Below are positions 10,918 through 23,200 of a stretch of 64,000 nt of DNA, piece by piece; the first letter of the stretch is position 1; each line of letters begins with the position of its first letter. The translations under genes were made by a program, and so were the position numbers. This DNA is from Ettlia oleoabundans. Its lineage: Eukaryota; Chlorophyta; Chlorophyceae; Chlamydomonadales. The stretch is taken from contig JAAMXP010001983.1 of NCBI GenBank assembly GCA_019693395.1, positions 4,681 through 68,680 of the forward strand. Direction: 5' to 3'. The notes beneath the pieces are model-generated. The model was not told where the DNA came from. It did not search any database and saw nothing but the letters and a program-made list of their open reading frames with translations.

Positions 10918-13900
10918 ATGTCGTCTGAAGAGGCAGATGGCAATGCGGATGATCCCCGGGCACTGCCAAATCCATTTGGCAAGATGCAGAAGGCCGGCAA
11001 GCAGAAAACACTGAAATGGTGCCTATGGCACGTGCTGACGCACCAATTTCCCAAGGGCGCCTCATCAATCCAGCTGGTTTCAAAAGGTAGCCAACTGTTG
11101 GATCTGTACCCAACTCTGAAGACCAATAGAAACCCCAACGGGCAGGTGATTACCCCGGTTGAGGTTGGTGGCTTTTTGCACTAGGTGGACGGCATACAGT
11201 CTGTTGAAACCGCGCGTGCGAGGGGTGTAGTCGGCCCAGGTGACCAACACAGCTCCTGCGCAAAGGCAGGGTGCCGCCCTACTTGGTGCTGCTAGTTGTT
11301 GTGGCTGCTAGCAGTGGTGTCTGATGCCTTCTGCACCACACGTTCGTCACCAGTTCCTGCACCCCCTCAGCCATTCATATGCATGTGTTGCACTGGTGGT
11401 CCATGCAGGTTGCTGCTGAGTTCAGCAACGACAAGGGGAAGCACTTCGTCCGCGACTATCAAGGGAGGCAGGGCGTGTGGGCAGCCCGCTTGGAAGCAGG
11501 TCATGGCGGTGATTCAGCGGCTCCAGGTGGAGTGGCAGGGTTGGCCCAGCACCCAGCGGCGCAGCAGGCGCAGCCATCCAATACCAGCGGTGGCAAGGGC
11601 GTCATGACCCCAGGTGGGAAAGGGGCTGCCAGTCCAGCGAACGGCAACGGCGGCAAGGTGGCTGACAAAGCCAACAGCGTCAGGGGGGCCGGCAAGGGTT
11701 CCAGCACCCCTGCAAAGTCTGGCGGCAAGGGTAAGGGCAAGGGCAAGGCTGGCGGCAAGGGCAGCGGCAAGGGAGGCAGCACTGCCAGTCCGGCCAGCAG
11801 CAGCAAGCCGCCGCAGGTGCCGCGCGGTGGTGCCAGCAATGCGACTCCGCCTTCACCGCCGCTGCCAGCGCCGGGCAACCAGAGCATGCACCCGCTCTGG
11901 GTGAATGCAACCTGCGCCCAACTGGCTCGCCGCCTGCTTAAGAAGCAAGCCAGCGTGTGGTGGCAGGCGCAGGGGCGCTTCCAGGAAGGACGCATTGAAG
12001 GTGGGTGCGCCGCTGACTGCAAACGCCTCCTATTTGCAAGGCCTGCAACAACAAGGCAAGGCCGCCCGCCTTCCTGCTGGGCTGCCTTCATGTGTCTGTT
12101 ATGAACTTGATTGTGGTTGTCTCATGGATATGTGGGAGCAGTCAGGTGGGTAGATAGCTGTCTGGCCACTACAGATTCACACCATCTGAGCTGCCAGTTG
12201 TGGTCCACCAGCCAGCTGGGTGCTGGGTGCCTCCTGCCAAGTTGTGTGCTAGCTGCCTTATGCACCAAACTTGCATCCCGCCCGTTCCTGCAGAAACAAC
12301 CCACGACGGCCAGCTGCTGCTGCTGCGTGTCCTCTACGATGACCAAGCAGGCAAGCCACATTCGCTTGAAAGCAAGCCGGCACCCCGCTATAATACGCAT
12401 GCATGCTCCAGCTACATGAGCTGTCGCCGCTTTGATATGACACTGCTGTGGTTTCACATCTGCTGCTGCTGGTCGGACTCACATCAGCCCCTGCCTGGTT
12501 TCCTGCCTCACCTTTGGCTCTGCCCTGCTGTGTTGCGCTGAGCAGGGGAGGTGTGGATGCAGCCCACTGACTTCAAGATATCGGGCCCAGACCACATCAC
12601 GGTGCGGGGCAAAACAGTGATGCAGCACAGGCCGCTCCCGCCCTGTATCTCCGGCGTGCCCTGCAAACTTGCAGTACGTGCTTGCTTGCCCTTGCTATCA
12701 CTGCATTGTATTCTGGGTTTTTGATGTGTGCCAGGGTGGGGGTTGGCCAGTATCCAGCCCAAACAACAGAGGGTCATCACCCTGCGATGCTGTGTCCTGC
12801 ATAATCCTGAGCAACTCGCTTGCTTCCGTACTGGTCCTGGTACTGCAGGTCGTGGTCGTGCAGCAGTTCCGTGTGTACCGCTTCAACCAGGAGCTGCAGC
12901 AGTATGTGCCTGCAGATTTTGGTGAGGGGCAGACCCCCGCAACGGTGGCACCAGCAGCTCCAGGTGCAGCGGCAGCAGTACGGCCAGCAGCAGCTCCAGC
13001 TGTCACTGAACCTGCGGAAGCAGCGCCCGTCACCAATGCAGCTGCAGATGTAGGCACGGCGGTCGGCACAGCGGCACAACCAGGGGCAGCGGCTGCAGCG
13101 TCGGGTGCGCAGGAGGCAGGCAAGCGGGCGGCGGCAGGAGGGGAGGCAGCAGCAGGCACAGGGGAGGCCAAGCAAGCTGCCAACACGGCAGTGGTCCACG
13201 CAGCAGGAGGGGCAGTTGCCGCAAGGCAGTCGCAGACACAGGCTCAGCAGCAGGCTGCTTTGGCGGCTGCACGTGCTACAACCTCCTCTGGCAGCAGAGG
13301 GGCCAGCAGTGGCGGACGACCCGCCAGGAAGCAGGCCTCCGGTGATTTATCCAAGTCCAGGTGGTGGCAAAAGGCGGTGATCAGCGGCGACCCACTGCCC
13401 TCGCCAAGAGAGAAGCAGCAGCAGCAGCAGCAGCCGTCACGGCAAGGCAGCGTGGAGCGCAGCCACAGGACAGAGCAGCAGCAGTTGCAACCGCAGCAGC
13501 AAGCAGCAACCACGCAACAGCAGCAGCCGCCGGCGGAGGCTTTGGCGAAGCAGCAGGCGTCACCGTCATCACCTGTCCAGCAGCGCTCGAGGCAGGGCAG
13601 TGAGGAGCGCAGCTCTAATCCTAATCGACCACCAGCGCAGCCTCAGCAGCAGCAGGCATCGCCACCAGCGCAAGCAGGACAGGAGGTGCAGGGAGTGCAG
13701 GCTTCAAGCACAAAGGCTGAGCACAGGCGTGCGGACCAGCAGCAGCTTGAGAAGAGCAGAGAAGGGGATGGGCAGCCCAAGCGGCCGCAGCTAGAGCAAC
13801 AACAGCTGCAGCAATTGGCAGAGCTACCACCAGTGGAGGAGCGAGGGCAGCAGGCGCAGCCTGACCAGCATGCGCCAGGAGAGCAGGGTCAGACGGCTGC

Positions 13901-16900
13901 CAAGCAGGCCTTGCAGCAGCAGACGGTTCCAGGAGCGTTGCAACAGCCAGCCGCTGCTGCAGAGCAGCCTCTGCAACAACAGGCTGGTGTGCAGCCCGAC
14001 CAGCAGGGCGTCGAGCAAGAGGTGGCAGAACAGGTACATGCCGCACCAGCTCAGCCAACACCACAGCAGCAGCATGAGGAGGTCCCGAAGCCACACGCAC
14101 CAGCGCAGCAGCTGCTGCAGCCTCAGGCCCTGTCTCCGAATGAAGCGCAGCAGCAAGAGCAGCAGCAGCGTCAGAAGCAGGTATCGCCTCTGCGGCAGCA
14201 TCATGCGGGCAGAGAGCCTTCAACGCGCGCAACTGCAGCTCCCATGCCTGGTGGTGCTAGTGCTGCCGAGCTGGCGCCCAACTCTAGTCAGCAAGTTGCT
14301 GCACCCGCTTCTCAGCCCCCAGCACAACGGCAACCACAGACCCTCGTCAACGAGCCGCAGCAGCAGGCGCCATTGCAGCAGCAACCGCAAACACTGCCAC
14401 AACCCGCACAGCCAGAGCATCAGCATGGGAAGGCTTCAGCTGCAGTACAGATGGCTGATGGCCTTCGGAAGGGGCAGCACATTGGAGGTCTTCATGCTGG
14501 TGCCCCTACATCCAAGAAACAGCAGCAGCAAGAGGCGCAGCAGGTGGAGAAACAACAGCGTGTGGGAGTAGCCGTGACAGCGGCCAAGCTCAAGGCAGCT
14601 GGCTCAGCAGAACCGCAACGACAGGGTGAGAAAAAACGGCGGCGGGAGGTTGTGGCGGCAGCAGCAGGGGATGAGGAGGAAGAGCAGCCTGTGCAGCAAG
14701 GCAATCGGCATCCAGCTTTTCAACGGAAGCATGGAGAGCAGCCTGCCAAGCAGCCGGTCGCTGCTGCAGCAAGGGGCGTCGTCAGCACTACTGCTGCGCC
14801 TGCCGGTGGCCCCAAGCCAGCATTCACCATTCCCAAGCGCAGGCCTGTTGGGGAGCAGCAGCAGCAGAAAGCTGCAGTGGGGAACACTGCTGGCCCAGCT
14901 GCCAACAAGTTGGCTCAGCCAGCAGCGCCGCCGGCACCATTCCGCATCCCGAGAGCCACTGCCGCTGCGGCCGCAATGCCCACCCCACCCGGCGCAGCTG
15001 AGAAGCCAGGTAACAGCGCGGGCACCAAGCGGTTGAGGCCCGCCGCTGAGGCACCCGCAACAGCAGACCGCCCCCATATTGAGAAGCATCGCCGGCTTGA
15101 TCCTGCCACAACACGGCCCCCCAGCTTCGTGCAAGGTGTAAACCAGCAGCCGCCGCAGCCACAGCAGCAGCAGCAGCCGCAGCAGGCTTCGGAGCGGCGG
15201 CCGCCACTGGCCCCGCGCGACTTGACCTACCTGACATTGCTCCGTACCTGCACCTCTGCTATGGCTAGGTGAGGGCGCTGCTGAAGGTTTCCCATCAACT
15301 GTGATTACCACTAAGCATTCCGCCGTGCTGCTGTTGCTCTGTGAGGCCCGTCCTGACCGGACCTGGCCTGCTGGTTGCTGCGTATTGCTTGCAGGCCAGA
15401 GGTGCGGGAGGTGCGGTGGGCAGTCCCTCTGTCTGAGGCTGCATTGCCCACCCCCGCACAAGCGCCGTCCTACGCAGCAGTAGCGACCACAGCAGAGCCG
15501 CACAAGCATGCCCAGCAGCAGCGGCTGTCGGTGGCAGGAGCTTGGCGGGGTGGCACGCTGCTACGGGCTGCTGGGCAGAGCGGCCGAGGCGGCTCAGCGA
15601 CAGGTGCTAGGCAGCTGCCAGATGGGTTCCAGTTTGGGCGCATCTTCATCTCCAAGCGGGAGACCCTGAGCGCCTGCTTGGAGCGTAGCGTGTTTGTCAG
15701 CAACAGGCGCGTCCCACCTCCTGCTGAACCGTTTCAAACCTAAATACAGCGTCCCACATTTTTGCACCATGCCTCCATTATACACCTTGGTAAAAATATT
15801 CAACTTAACGCTAACCCGCCCATCGCATCCTGTTCCTCCCGCAGCCAGCTGGACGTTGAGGGGCTGCAGGCGGGCATGCTGGCACTCATGCACAGCCTGG
15901 ACGAACGACTTGTCTACGGCTGCTTCAAGGCAGGTGTCCCATTTCAAGTCGTGCTATGCTGACCAGGTCTCTACTACTCAAAACCTGAAGCAATTGATTG
16001 CCCTTCTACAAGCCAAACCCCTGGTCATTTGCTTTGGCCTTCTGCCGCTTCAGTGCACTCACCTGCTCTGCCACTCCTGCAGATAGTGTCGTGGGGCGTG
16101 CGGCTGGACCCAGGGTTCCCTGTCAGCGGGTTTAAATACCACGTGCGGGTGCAGCCTGTGCGCCTTTTCCAGGTGTGTGGCTTGGGGTGGACTGTGGGCA
16201 ATGATTGAATTGTGCCTTGGTGCAGGGGGAACCGTGTGCTTGAGTGGGCGGCACAGCTCTGCAGCACAGCTCTGCGGCACAGTTCACCCTTGTCTTAACG
16301 ACCACGGCTGTGCAGGTAATGCTGGCAGCATGCTGCCTGCGTTTCATCGGCTCTCTATCATGCTGCCAAGTACACCCCTACCTTCCCCTGCCTGGAATGT
16401 GTACCTTCCCTCACTGCCTTCCGTTTCCCTGCCTGCTCTCTTCCCGTTGCAGCCGCTGCCAGCGCACCTGCTGGACGCCTTTTGCGAGCACAAGGTGCAC
16501 CCCAAAACACAGGAGCGCATGAAGTTCTTCGAGAAGAACCTCAACCACAAGCAGTGCCGCCAGGTATGTGTGGGCAGCGCGTTTTACCTGGCTGGCTTTG
16601 TGGCCATGTGGGCTATTTATACGGGCTGGCTGTCATGCAGGGCTTGCGGCCTGCTGCTGAACCGTCCAGGCAATTGCCAGGATGAGTGGAAGGGCTGCTG
16701 CTGCTGCTCCTGCTGCTGCTGTTCCCTGCCGAGTCGATGCCCAGCCCTAGGTTGCCGCATCCCCACCCTGGTTTTCTACGGTTGCAGGTATGGGCAATGC
16801 TAGATTTTTACAACGGCAAGTTGGTGCCGGAGCTGGACATGCGGCACCGCTTTGGTGCGCAGTTTGGCACTGGCTGGCAGCGGGTGCTTGAGGCCAGCAC

Positions 16901-16937
16901 ATCGGTCGTGGCGGCCAGGCTGGCGCTGGCTCCCTGA
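10918..16937 (+). CDS. Large glutamine-rich DCD-domain protein
   Basis: Ten exons: 10918-11145, 11409-12000, 12294-12350, 12546-12673, 12849-15268, 15395-15706, 15845-15929, 16083-16172, 16453-16563 and 16788-16937 (TGA); 1390 residues, all in phase. Residues 1-110 form a compact basic N-terminal domain (TLKWCLWHVLTHQFPKGA) that I do not recognise, followed by Gly/Lys repeats (GGKGKGKGKAGGKG). Residues 250-345 look like a small beta domain (VWWQAQGRFQEGRIE, LLLLRVLYDD, VQQFRVYRFN). Exon 5 (2420 nt) is almost wholly Q/A/P-rich and low complexity. Residues about 1220-1320 fit a DCD (Development and Cell Death) domain: GFQFGRIF, CLERSVF, LVYGCFK, YHVRVQPVRLFQPLP. DCD proteins are plant/algal stress and cell-death factors. 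Three introns appear to use GC donors (12351, 15707, 15930); the one at 15707 is the least certain. Confidence 0.75.
13416..13433 (+). repeat. (CAG)6 run in the Q-rich exon
   Basis: Six uninterrupted CAG codons, the purest of many CAG/CAA clusters between about 13240 and 15200. The mix of CAG and CAA elsewhere suggests selection for glutamine rather than simple repeat expansion. Confidence 0.85.
16248..16286 (+). repeat. Three tandem 13-nt repeats in an intron of the DCD gene
   Basis: Unit GCGGCACAGCTCT repeated three times with one or a few changes (16248-16260, 16261-16273, 16274-16286), inside the intron between exons 8 and 9. No function is apparent. Confidence 0.7.
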
Positions 16938-16956
16938 CTTGCCCCTGCCCACGGTT

Positions 16957-16985
16957 CATTCCGCGTCGTTTCGAACGGCGGAATG
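16957..16985. repeat. Perfect 8-bp inverted repeat (hairpin) downstream of the DCD gene
   Basis: CATTCCGC at 16957-16964 is the reverse complement of GCGGAATG at 16978-16985; the 13-nt loop contains CGTTTCGAACG, itself nearly palindromic. It begins 20 nt after the DCD stop codon, so it is probably in the 3' UTR or at the gene boundary. Confidence 0.65.
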
Positions 16986-16993
16986 TGCAACAC

Positions 16994-17000
16994 TATATAA
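16994..17000 (+). promoter_or_regulatory. Possible TATA box (TATATAA) for the M11 peptidase gene
   Basis: TATATAA 236 nt before the M11 start codon, in a 298-bp gap between two plus-strand genes. It is followed by three copies of TGCCTCGAC at 17032-17040, 17046-17054 and 17058-17066. The role is inferred from position only. Confidence 0.3.
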
Positions 17001-17235
17001 CTTTTTCCTTGAACTGCATGATTTCCACTCGTGCCTCGACTCGAGTGCCTCGACCCTTGCCTCGACAAACCGGCCTACGTGGCCTGCAACCTGTTTCAGA
17101 CATAGCGATGCACTGTCACTGGAGAGCTCATTGCGTGCAGTGAGCGCGATTCAACCCGCTTCGGTTGCCTGCTGCAATCGCACCATCATTGGCAGGAGTG
17201 TATGGTACTGATCCCCCGGCAGGCGATTCGGCGGC

Positions 17236-20200
17236 ATGCGTCTTGTCGTGTTGCTCGCCCTGTTGTCCGTTTGCGGGGCATTGCGACCTGAACTTGCGGA
17301 GACCCTGGCCGTGCCTCCCGGCCTCCCGCCGTCACCGCTGCCAGACACGTCGTCGCCACAACCTGCTCCAGCCAGCCCTCCACCTGCCTCGCCGTTCATT
17401 GACCTGCCAGCAGCGCAGCCCCCCAGCGATGTAGGAGACGCACCTACGCCAAGTGCATCAGAAGCATCTGTGGCGCAGGCGCCCGGCCCACGACCAGCGC
17501 TGGCGCACCATGGGCTGTCACCAGCGCGTGCCCCCCAAGGCTCGGCCCCCAGCTCGCCAGAGCACAGGCTTGCGCCTCCTGCCCTAGCTACGGAGCAAAC
17601 TGTGAACCCTGAACCCGAGGCTGCATCGCATGCCACCCTCAGTAGCAGGGTGGCGGCATTGATGCCAGGCGGGCAGCCGCTGCGCCTCTTCCCCTCCTCA
17701 ACCGAGTTTGATGACAACAGCAAGGTGGAGTGACGCACATGCCGGCACAAGTAGTGAGCTGCAAATCTAATGGTGGTCCGAGGCCAACTGCCCGTTACCA
17801 AAAGGCTCCTTGGATTACTTCCTCTCTTCACATATGCCAATCCCCTCCTGCGCTGTCTGCAGGTGTGCACAGTAGATGAAGTGCTGCGGGGCACCTTCCC
17901 CACCTTTGCACTCCCCACCAATGGACCACGTCTTTCAATAGCTGTCCTCCTGTCAGCCTTGGACTGCTCTGCCGGTCAGCAGGGCACCCTTTTGGGCTTT
18001 GGTGGGGCCAGCAGCACTGGGCAGACGGGCCCTGCTGTTGATGTGGTGATAAATTGCTCCCGCCGGCGGCTGTTGGTGAGCGACATATCAGGGCAGGGTG
18101 GCATCAGCTACCAGCTGCCGGCGGCTGCAGATGCCAGCGGCTCCCTGGCGGTGCTGCTGAGTCAGGACCCAGAGGGCGGCGGGTTCAGCGTCTGCGCAGA
18201 CGGGCAGCAGCTGTTACCGATTGTTGGCAGCTCAAATCCCCTGCGGCAACGACTGTCAAACGCTGGGAGCAACCTGCTGGGAAGCGCTGTGGTCATCGGC
18301 GCCCGTTCAGACACCCAGCGCTCAGCGCGCGCTGACCTGGCTGGTTTATATGTGTCAGATGAGCTCATTCCCTGCAACCGCACCCAGCCAGGGCCAAGCC
18401 TCCAAGCCCTGCAGCAGCAGTTTGCCGACACTGCCGAGGCAACCAGACAGGCAGCGCTCGTGACGCCGTCAGCCGTGGCGGTGCAGCAGCACCCGCGAGG
18501 AGGCTATGCAACTGTCGGAGAGCCCATCCACCTGGTCGCAACTGCAACACCCAGGCTTGGCGCTCGCGGGGATGCCCACAGGTGCGTAGTCTGTTGTCGG
18601 CTCCAGCTAGTTGTGACCGGTCTACAGCAACAACGCCATTCATATTATCGTGGCATGCCATACAGCCCTTGCGCCCGACCCTGTATTCCACTGCACCATC
18701 ATTGTGCAGGATCAGGTTCACATTCTATGGGCTCACCCCAGCTGGCTGCACCTCCTCACAGTGCGGGAATGCAGTTGTAGAGGCAGCTGCTGTTGCAGCA
18801 CCAGGCGAGCCTGTCACACTATCTGCCAATGCCACCTATCCAACTGCAGGGCGTTTCGTTGTGCGGGTTGAGGTGAGTCGAAAGACCTTGACCGTAAAAA
18901 CCCGCATTCGCTAGCAACTGGCGGTGTTGGTTCCTTCTCATGTGTCGGCATCAAGCATGCTTAGTGCCCATGGCGTCATGCATTTGCTGGCATGATGAAT
19001 TTGCTTGCCTCTATGCTGCAGGTGACCAACATGCGAGGTCACATATCCACGCATGACCATGCCGTGGTAGTTCGCAAGCGCGGGGATGGCGGCGCAGCAC
19101 CCTGCTGCCGCCACAGTCCGGTTCCTGTGGGTCAGCAGCTGGGGCGCCCCATCAACAGCTTGCACTACCGTGATAGTACAGCAGGAAAGCAGGCGACTGA
19201 GCTGGGGTGGTCTGATGAGTACTGGCAGGCGAGTGTGTGGAAGTTGCACCGAGCGCCCTATGGCCTCAACAAGCATGCATTTTTATTCTAGCGCTTCATG
19301 CGCAGTAAATGGGCACTGTGTGGATAACTTCGAGTTCATATCCCTGTGCCGGCCCCCCTTGTGATACGGACTGCAGCATGAGGATGTTGAGGCGGAGAGG
19401 CTGTTTGATTTTGGGGTCCTGGCACCGCCTGTAGGCCCCACGCCCCTCACCCTGACCACCTGCCAAGACACGCGGCTGGCAGGAGCAGGTAGGGGAACAC
19501 CTGTCGTGCACAGGCAACCTGAGGCCCCAAAAACTCAGGGCGCAATGTCAAATCAAGGCACGCCCTTCACATCGGCTGCCTATTACTCACCCCATCCCGC
19601 AGGCTCTCCAGTTCTGTTTGGCGCCACTGACGCCCTGGCATCGTCCAGCAGGGGCCACAACAAGCGCCTGGCCTTTGTGCCCGCTGGCTTTGACTGGGCC
19701 ACCAGCACAGACCAGGTACCGCGCTGCCCACAATGGCTCGCCGCATGTGTGCTGGCTTGACTGCCCTTTCAAGCTATGTCTGTGCATATGTACACACTGA
19801 GGCGTGCTGTTGCTAAGCGCAGATTGACTGCCAGCAGCATTGGACAGGGTGGCAGCACAAGTCGCCGCACACACTGCGGACTCCCGGAGGCAGCGTCTGT
19901 TCAGCGGTGTGCACACGCGAGGGAACTCTGCAGTTGATGAGAGAGACAGGTATGTGGTTTCTGTTGATAGCACTGCTTTTGCAGGAAAGTTTCCGCAGGC
20001 GTATCTGCAGCTGCTCCCATGCACACAGATTCATGTCATCATGGCTCCTGCTGTCATATACAGGCATGTTTGACCAGTACAACGAGGCTCTCATCACGGC
20101 GTCCTATGGCCAGCTGTCCCTGAGTGCTGATGTGGCGGTACTGCCTGAGGTGTACATCCCATACTCTTCGCCTGCTAGGGACAACTTCACCTACTATGAA

Positions 20201-23200
20201 GGCCATGTTAAACAGGTGAGGCAGAAGCTCTGGTTTGGCTGCTGCGTGGTAAGCTGGTTATGGCATGGGGTGAGATGCCCTGCTGTAAGGGCCACTTGGC
20301 CAGAGTTGTGTGGTGTGTTTGCGTACTGCTGGCACAGCAGCTGCACGTCACCGCTCTCAGCCTGACCACTGGATGCTGCAGGCGCTGGCCACAGCGGGGG
20401 AGTCGCCGTGGATGTATCTCATGCTGGTGCCCATGGCGCAGCACAGGCTGGCTCCCTTCCGTGCCTGGAGCGGTGGCAGGAACTCGGGGGTGAGCCCTGC
20501 CCCTGCTCCCATTGCTTCTCTGTTCAATGCGTTTCCCAGCCCTCGTCCATGTTGGTCCGCTAATGACAAGGCCTTTGGTTCCATCAACCTCAGCAGGTAG
20601 CCTGCTTTGTTAACTTACCTGCGCTCTGGAGCAGACTCGTCTGCTGATTGCCAAGTTACCACTGCCTCTCTTCCTTGCGAGCAGGGCGGCGTCATCGCTC
20701 AATGCTTCCCCAGCTACTACTATGCTGTTCACGAGACCGGCCACAGGTTGGGCTTCCGCCATGCAAACATGTACCGCCTGGATGGCGCCAACTCACCGCC
20801 GACCGACCCTTTGGGCCCTGGAGACACCACCACCAGTGGCTACAGGTGCAGTGGATCTGGCCTGGTACAAAATTATACGAACAGCACATATCATGCTATG
20901 TTCCTCCTGCACAATCGTGATTCGGAGGCGCCTCTTGCAGTTTTGCACTCCTGGGAGGTAATGTGCACCCACCCTCTTCTTGCTTCTCCCCTGCAGTGAC
21001 CAGCTTGACATCATGGCCTGCTGCAAGGGCGACTATGGGCTGTTCAACCGCCTCATGGCAGGCTGGATACGCGGTGGTGCTGCTGAGCGTGCTGTGCTGA
21101 CCACCGCTGACCTGGTGACACCCAGCCAGCGCCGACTCACGCTCTGGCCGTTTGACAGGCAGGCTGGATGGCCGGATGTGGGCCGACTGGTTGTCTCTTT
21201 GACTCGGCAATGTCAATGTCTAAAGTGATACATTGTAGATGCTACACCTGACACAAATGCCACAGCGCCCTGCTTTCCCAACTCCAGTTGCCAACCTATT
21301 GCCCTCCCTCTCCCTGCTGCCTCTGGCACAGGACCGAGTCACGCGGCAACCTCATGGCTCTCAGCATCCGCCGCAGCGACAACGAGGTGCTGCTAGTGGG
21401 GTTCCGTTCAGCACCGCATTGGGAGGTGCGCCTTCTACCTATAACATTCTCCCTGTGTGCCTCACCACAGTTGATTATTTAACAGCCTCCTGGCGGCCTG
21501 CCTTGGCCACCAGCAGTCGCCAGCAGTGCCTCAGCTGCCTCCACTCGGATTAGGATGAAATTGGCCACACCGCCTCCCTGCTTGCTTGCCTGTCCGCAGG
21601 ATGTCAGCGCTGCTGGCTCCCACTTGACCCCTCAGGGCAGCCGGCACAATGTGAGAGGACTGTCGGTTGAGGTTGTGCGCAGAGACCCCGCTAAAGGCGA
21701 GCAAGCAAGAAAATGCCTACCTCAACTTTCAGTAGCACAACTTTGAACAACCGCAAAAAAATTCTCTCTACCTCCATTGCGCTGCGACATCACACCATAA
21801 CGCGCACAAGAGGTCCTTGGATCTGTGTGCAGGCAAGTGGGCAGACCACCGCGGCCTCCTGGACTTCAACATGCTGGCAGGAGACTGGCCAGATGCGCTG
21901 CCTGGCCCAGACGGCGGCTTCCCTAGGCAAGGAAACACAATTGGAATTGCGGTTATTTCTTCCAATAACTGGCTGATACGGGAAATTCTGTCCGATGCCT
22001 TGTGCCACGCTGGCGTGATCTGGCAGGGAATCTTCAACGCAAGATTCTTCATTGCTTCAATTTGTTGAGCGAAGAGCTATGCCCCTGCGCCCCCGTGCAG
22101 GCAGAGCGCCTTTGCCCTTCTCAAGGAGGGCAGCACCTGGCACGACGCCGCCAGCGGGCTGCTGCTGTCTTTCGAGGCGGTGGGCGGCTGCGGCGCTGCC
22201 CCTGGCCTGCCGCTGTACAACCACTCGGCCCCCGCTTTCTTCGGCTTCCGGGGCGAGTGGCCAGGGCAGGAGGCGTTCCAGCGCGCAGACTATACAGGTA
22301 GGCAAGGCAGGTCCAGCAATCCATTTGGTGTCCCTGATGTCTGGCAAGCCGACCTGAGCATTGATTGACAGACAGGAAGCGGGCAACAAGACGTTGCCAT
22401 TTTGTCCACCACCAGTATTTGGATGCCGATGACAACTCACACTCGCTTCCCATCTGTTGCAGGGTTCCAGGGGCTGGAGTGCGCTCAGCTTGTCGTCACC
22501 ACCTCAGCCCCTGCTCCTACAGGCAGGCTGGCTTTCACAGTCGAGGCAGGTCCACAGCAGAAGCCAGCCACCAGCACCACCTCCAGCAGCTGGCGGCGGC
22601 GCCACCTGCTGATGCAACGGCAGGGCCCAACTGCCGGCCAGCTGGCAGCTGATGGTGACAGCGCACCTTATGGCAGCGGCTGCGGGGTACCCCTTGCCCC
22701 CACCCTGCGCTTGCGGCTTCCTGCTGGGCAGCAGCTGAGCAGTGTGGTTTGGGAGGACAACTTGAACCGCACAGTGCTTGTGCAAAACGGTGCTGAGTTG
22801 GCTGCTGCTGCTGAGCTGGCACCTGATGAGAGCGGCTGGACCACGCCCGCTGTCATGCTGCCGCATCTCTACCCTCTGGCGCCTAGCAGTGGTGACAGCG
22901 CCCTCAGCTGCTCTGCCCACAGCGGCAGCTGCCAGCCCCGCTACAGTGTTTCCCTGGTGGCCCCTGACGGGCGGCATGCGCGGGCGGACATCACCCCGGC
23001 CCCCGCGAGCCTGGCAGGCCAAAAGCTTAGCGTGCAGTACAAGCTTTACGAGGCGGGGCAGCTGTCCCACACAAAGTCCAGTGTTACAGTCCCACTGATC
23101 TGGCCGCCAGCCCAAGCCAGCAGCGCCAACAGCGGGGCCAGTCCTGCTGGTGTGGCTTTGTATGACAGCAGCAGCTCCAACGGCCGCCAGCTGCAGCTGC

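Noticed and set aside
11501..12091. Minus-strand frame of 196 codons
   Set aside because: Antisense shadow of DCD exon 2; Pro/Leu-rich, no motif, no splice support.
13621..15509. Long minus-strand open frames opposite the Q-rich exon (203 and 301 codons)
   Set aside because: They are antisense to CAG/GCA-rich coding sequence and consist of Leu/Cys/Ala runs; stop codons are rare there by composition. The sense exon joins in phase to real domains on both sides.
15693..15710. Alternative GT donor (GTTTGT) for the DCD exon 6
   Set aside because: In phase but removes the Phe of the conserved CLERSVF block; the GC donor keeps the domain intact. Kept as a caution only.
17151..17921. Minus-strand frame of 256 codons over the M11 signal-peptide exon
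   Set aside because: Overlaps the Pro-rich exon on the other strand; composition is explained by that exon.
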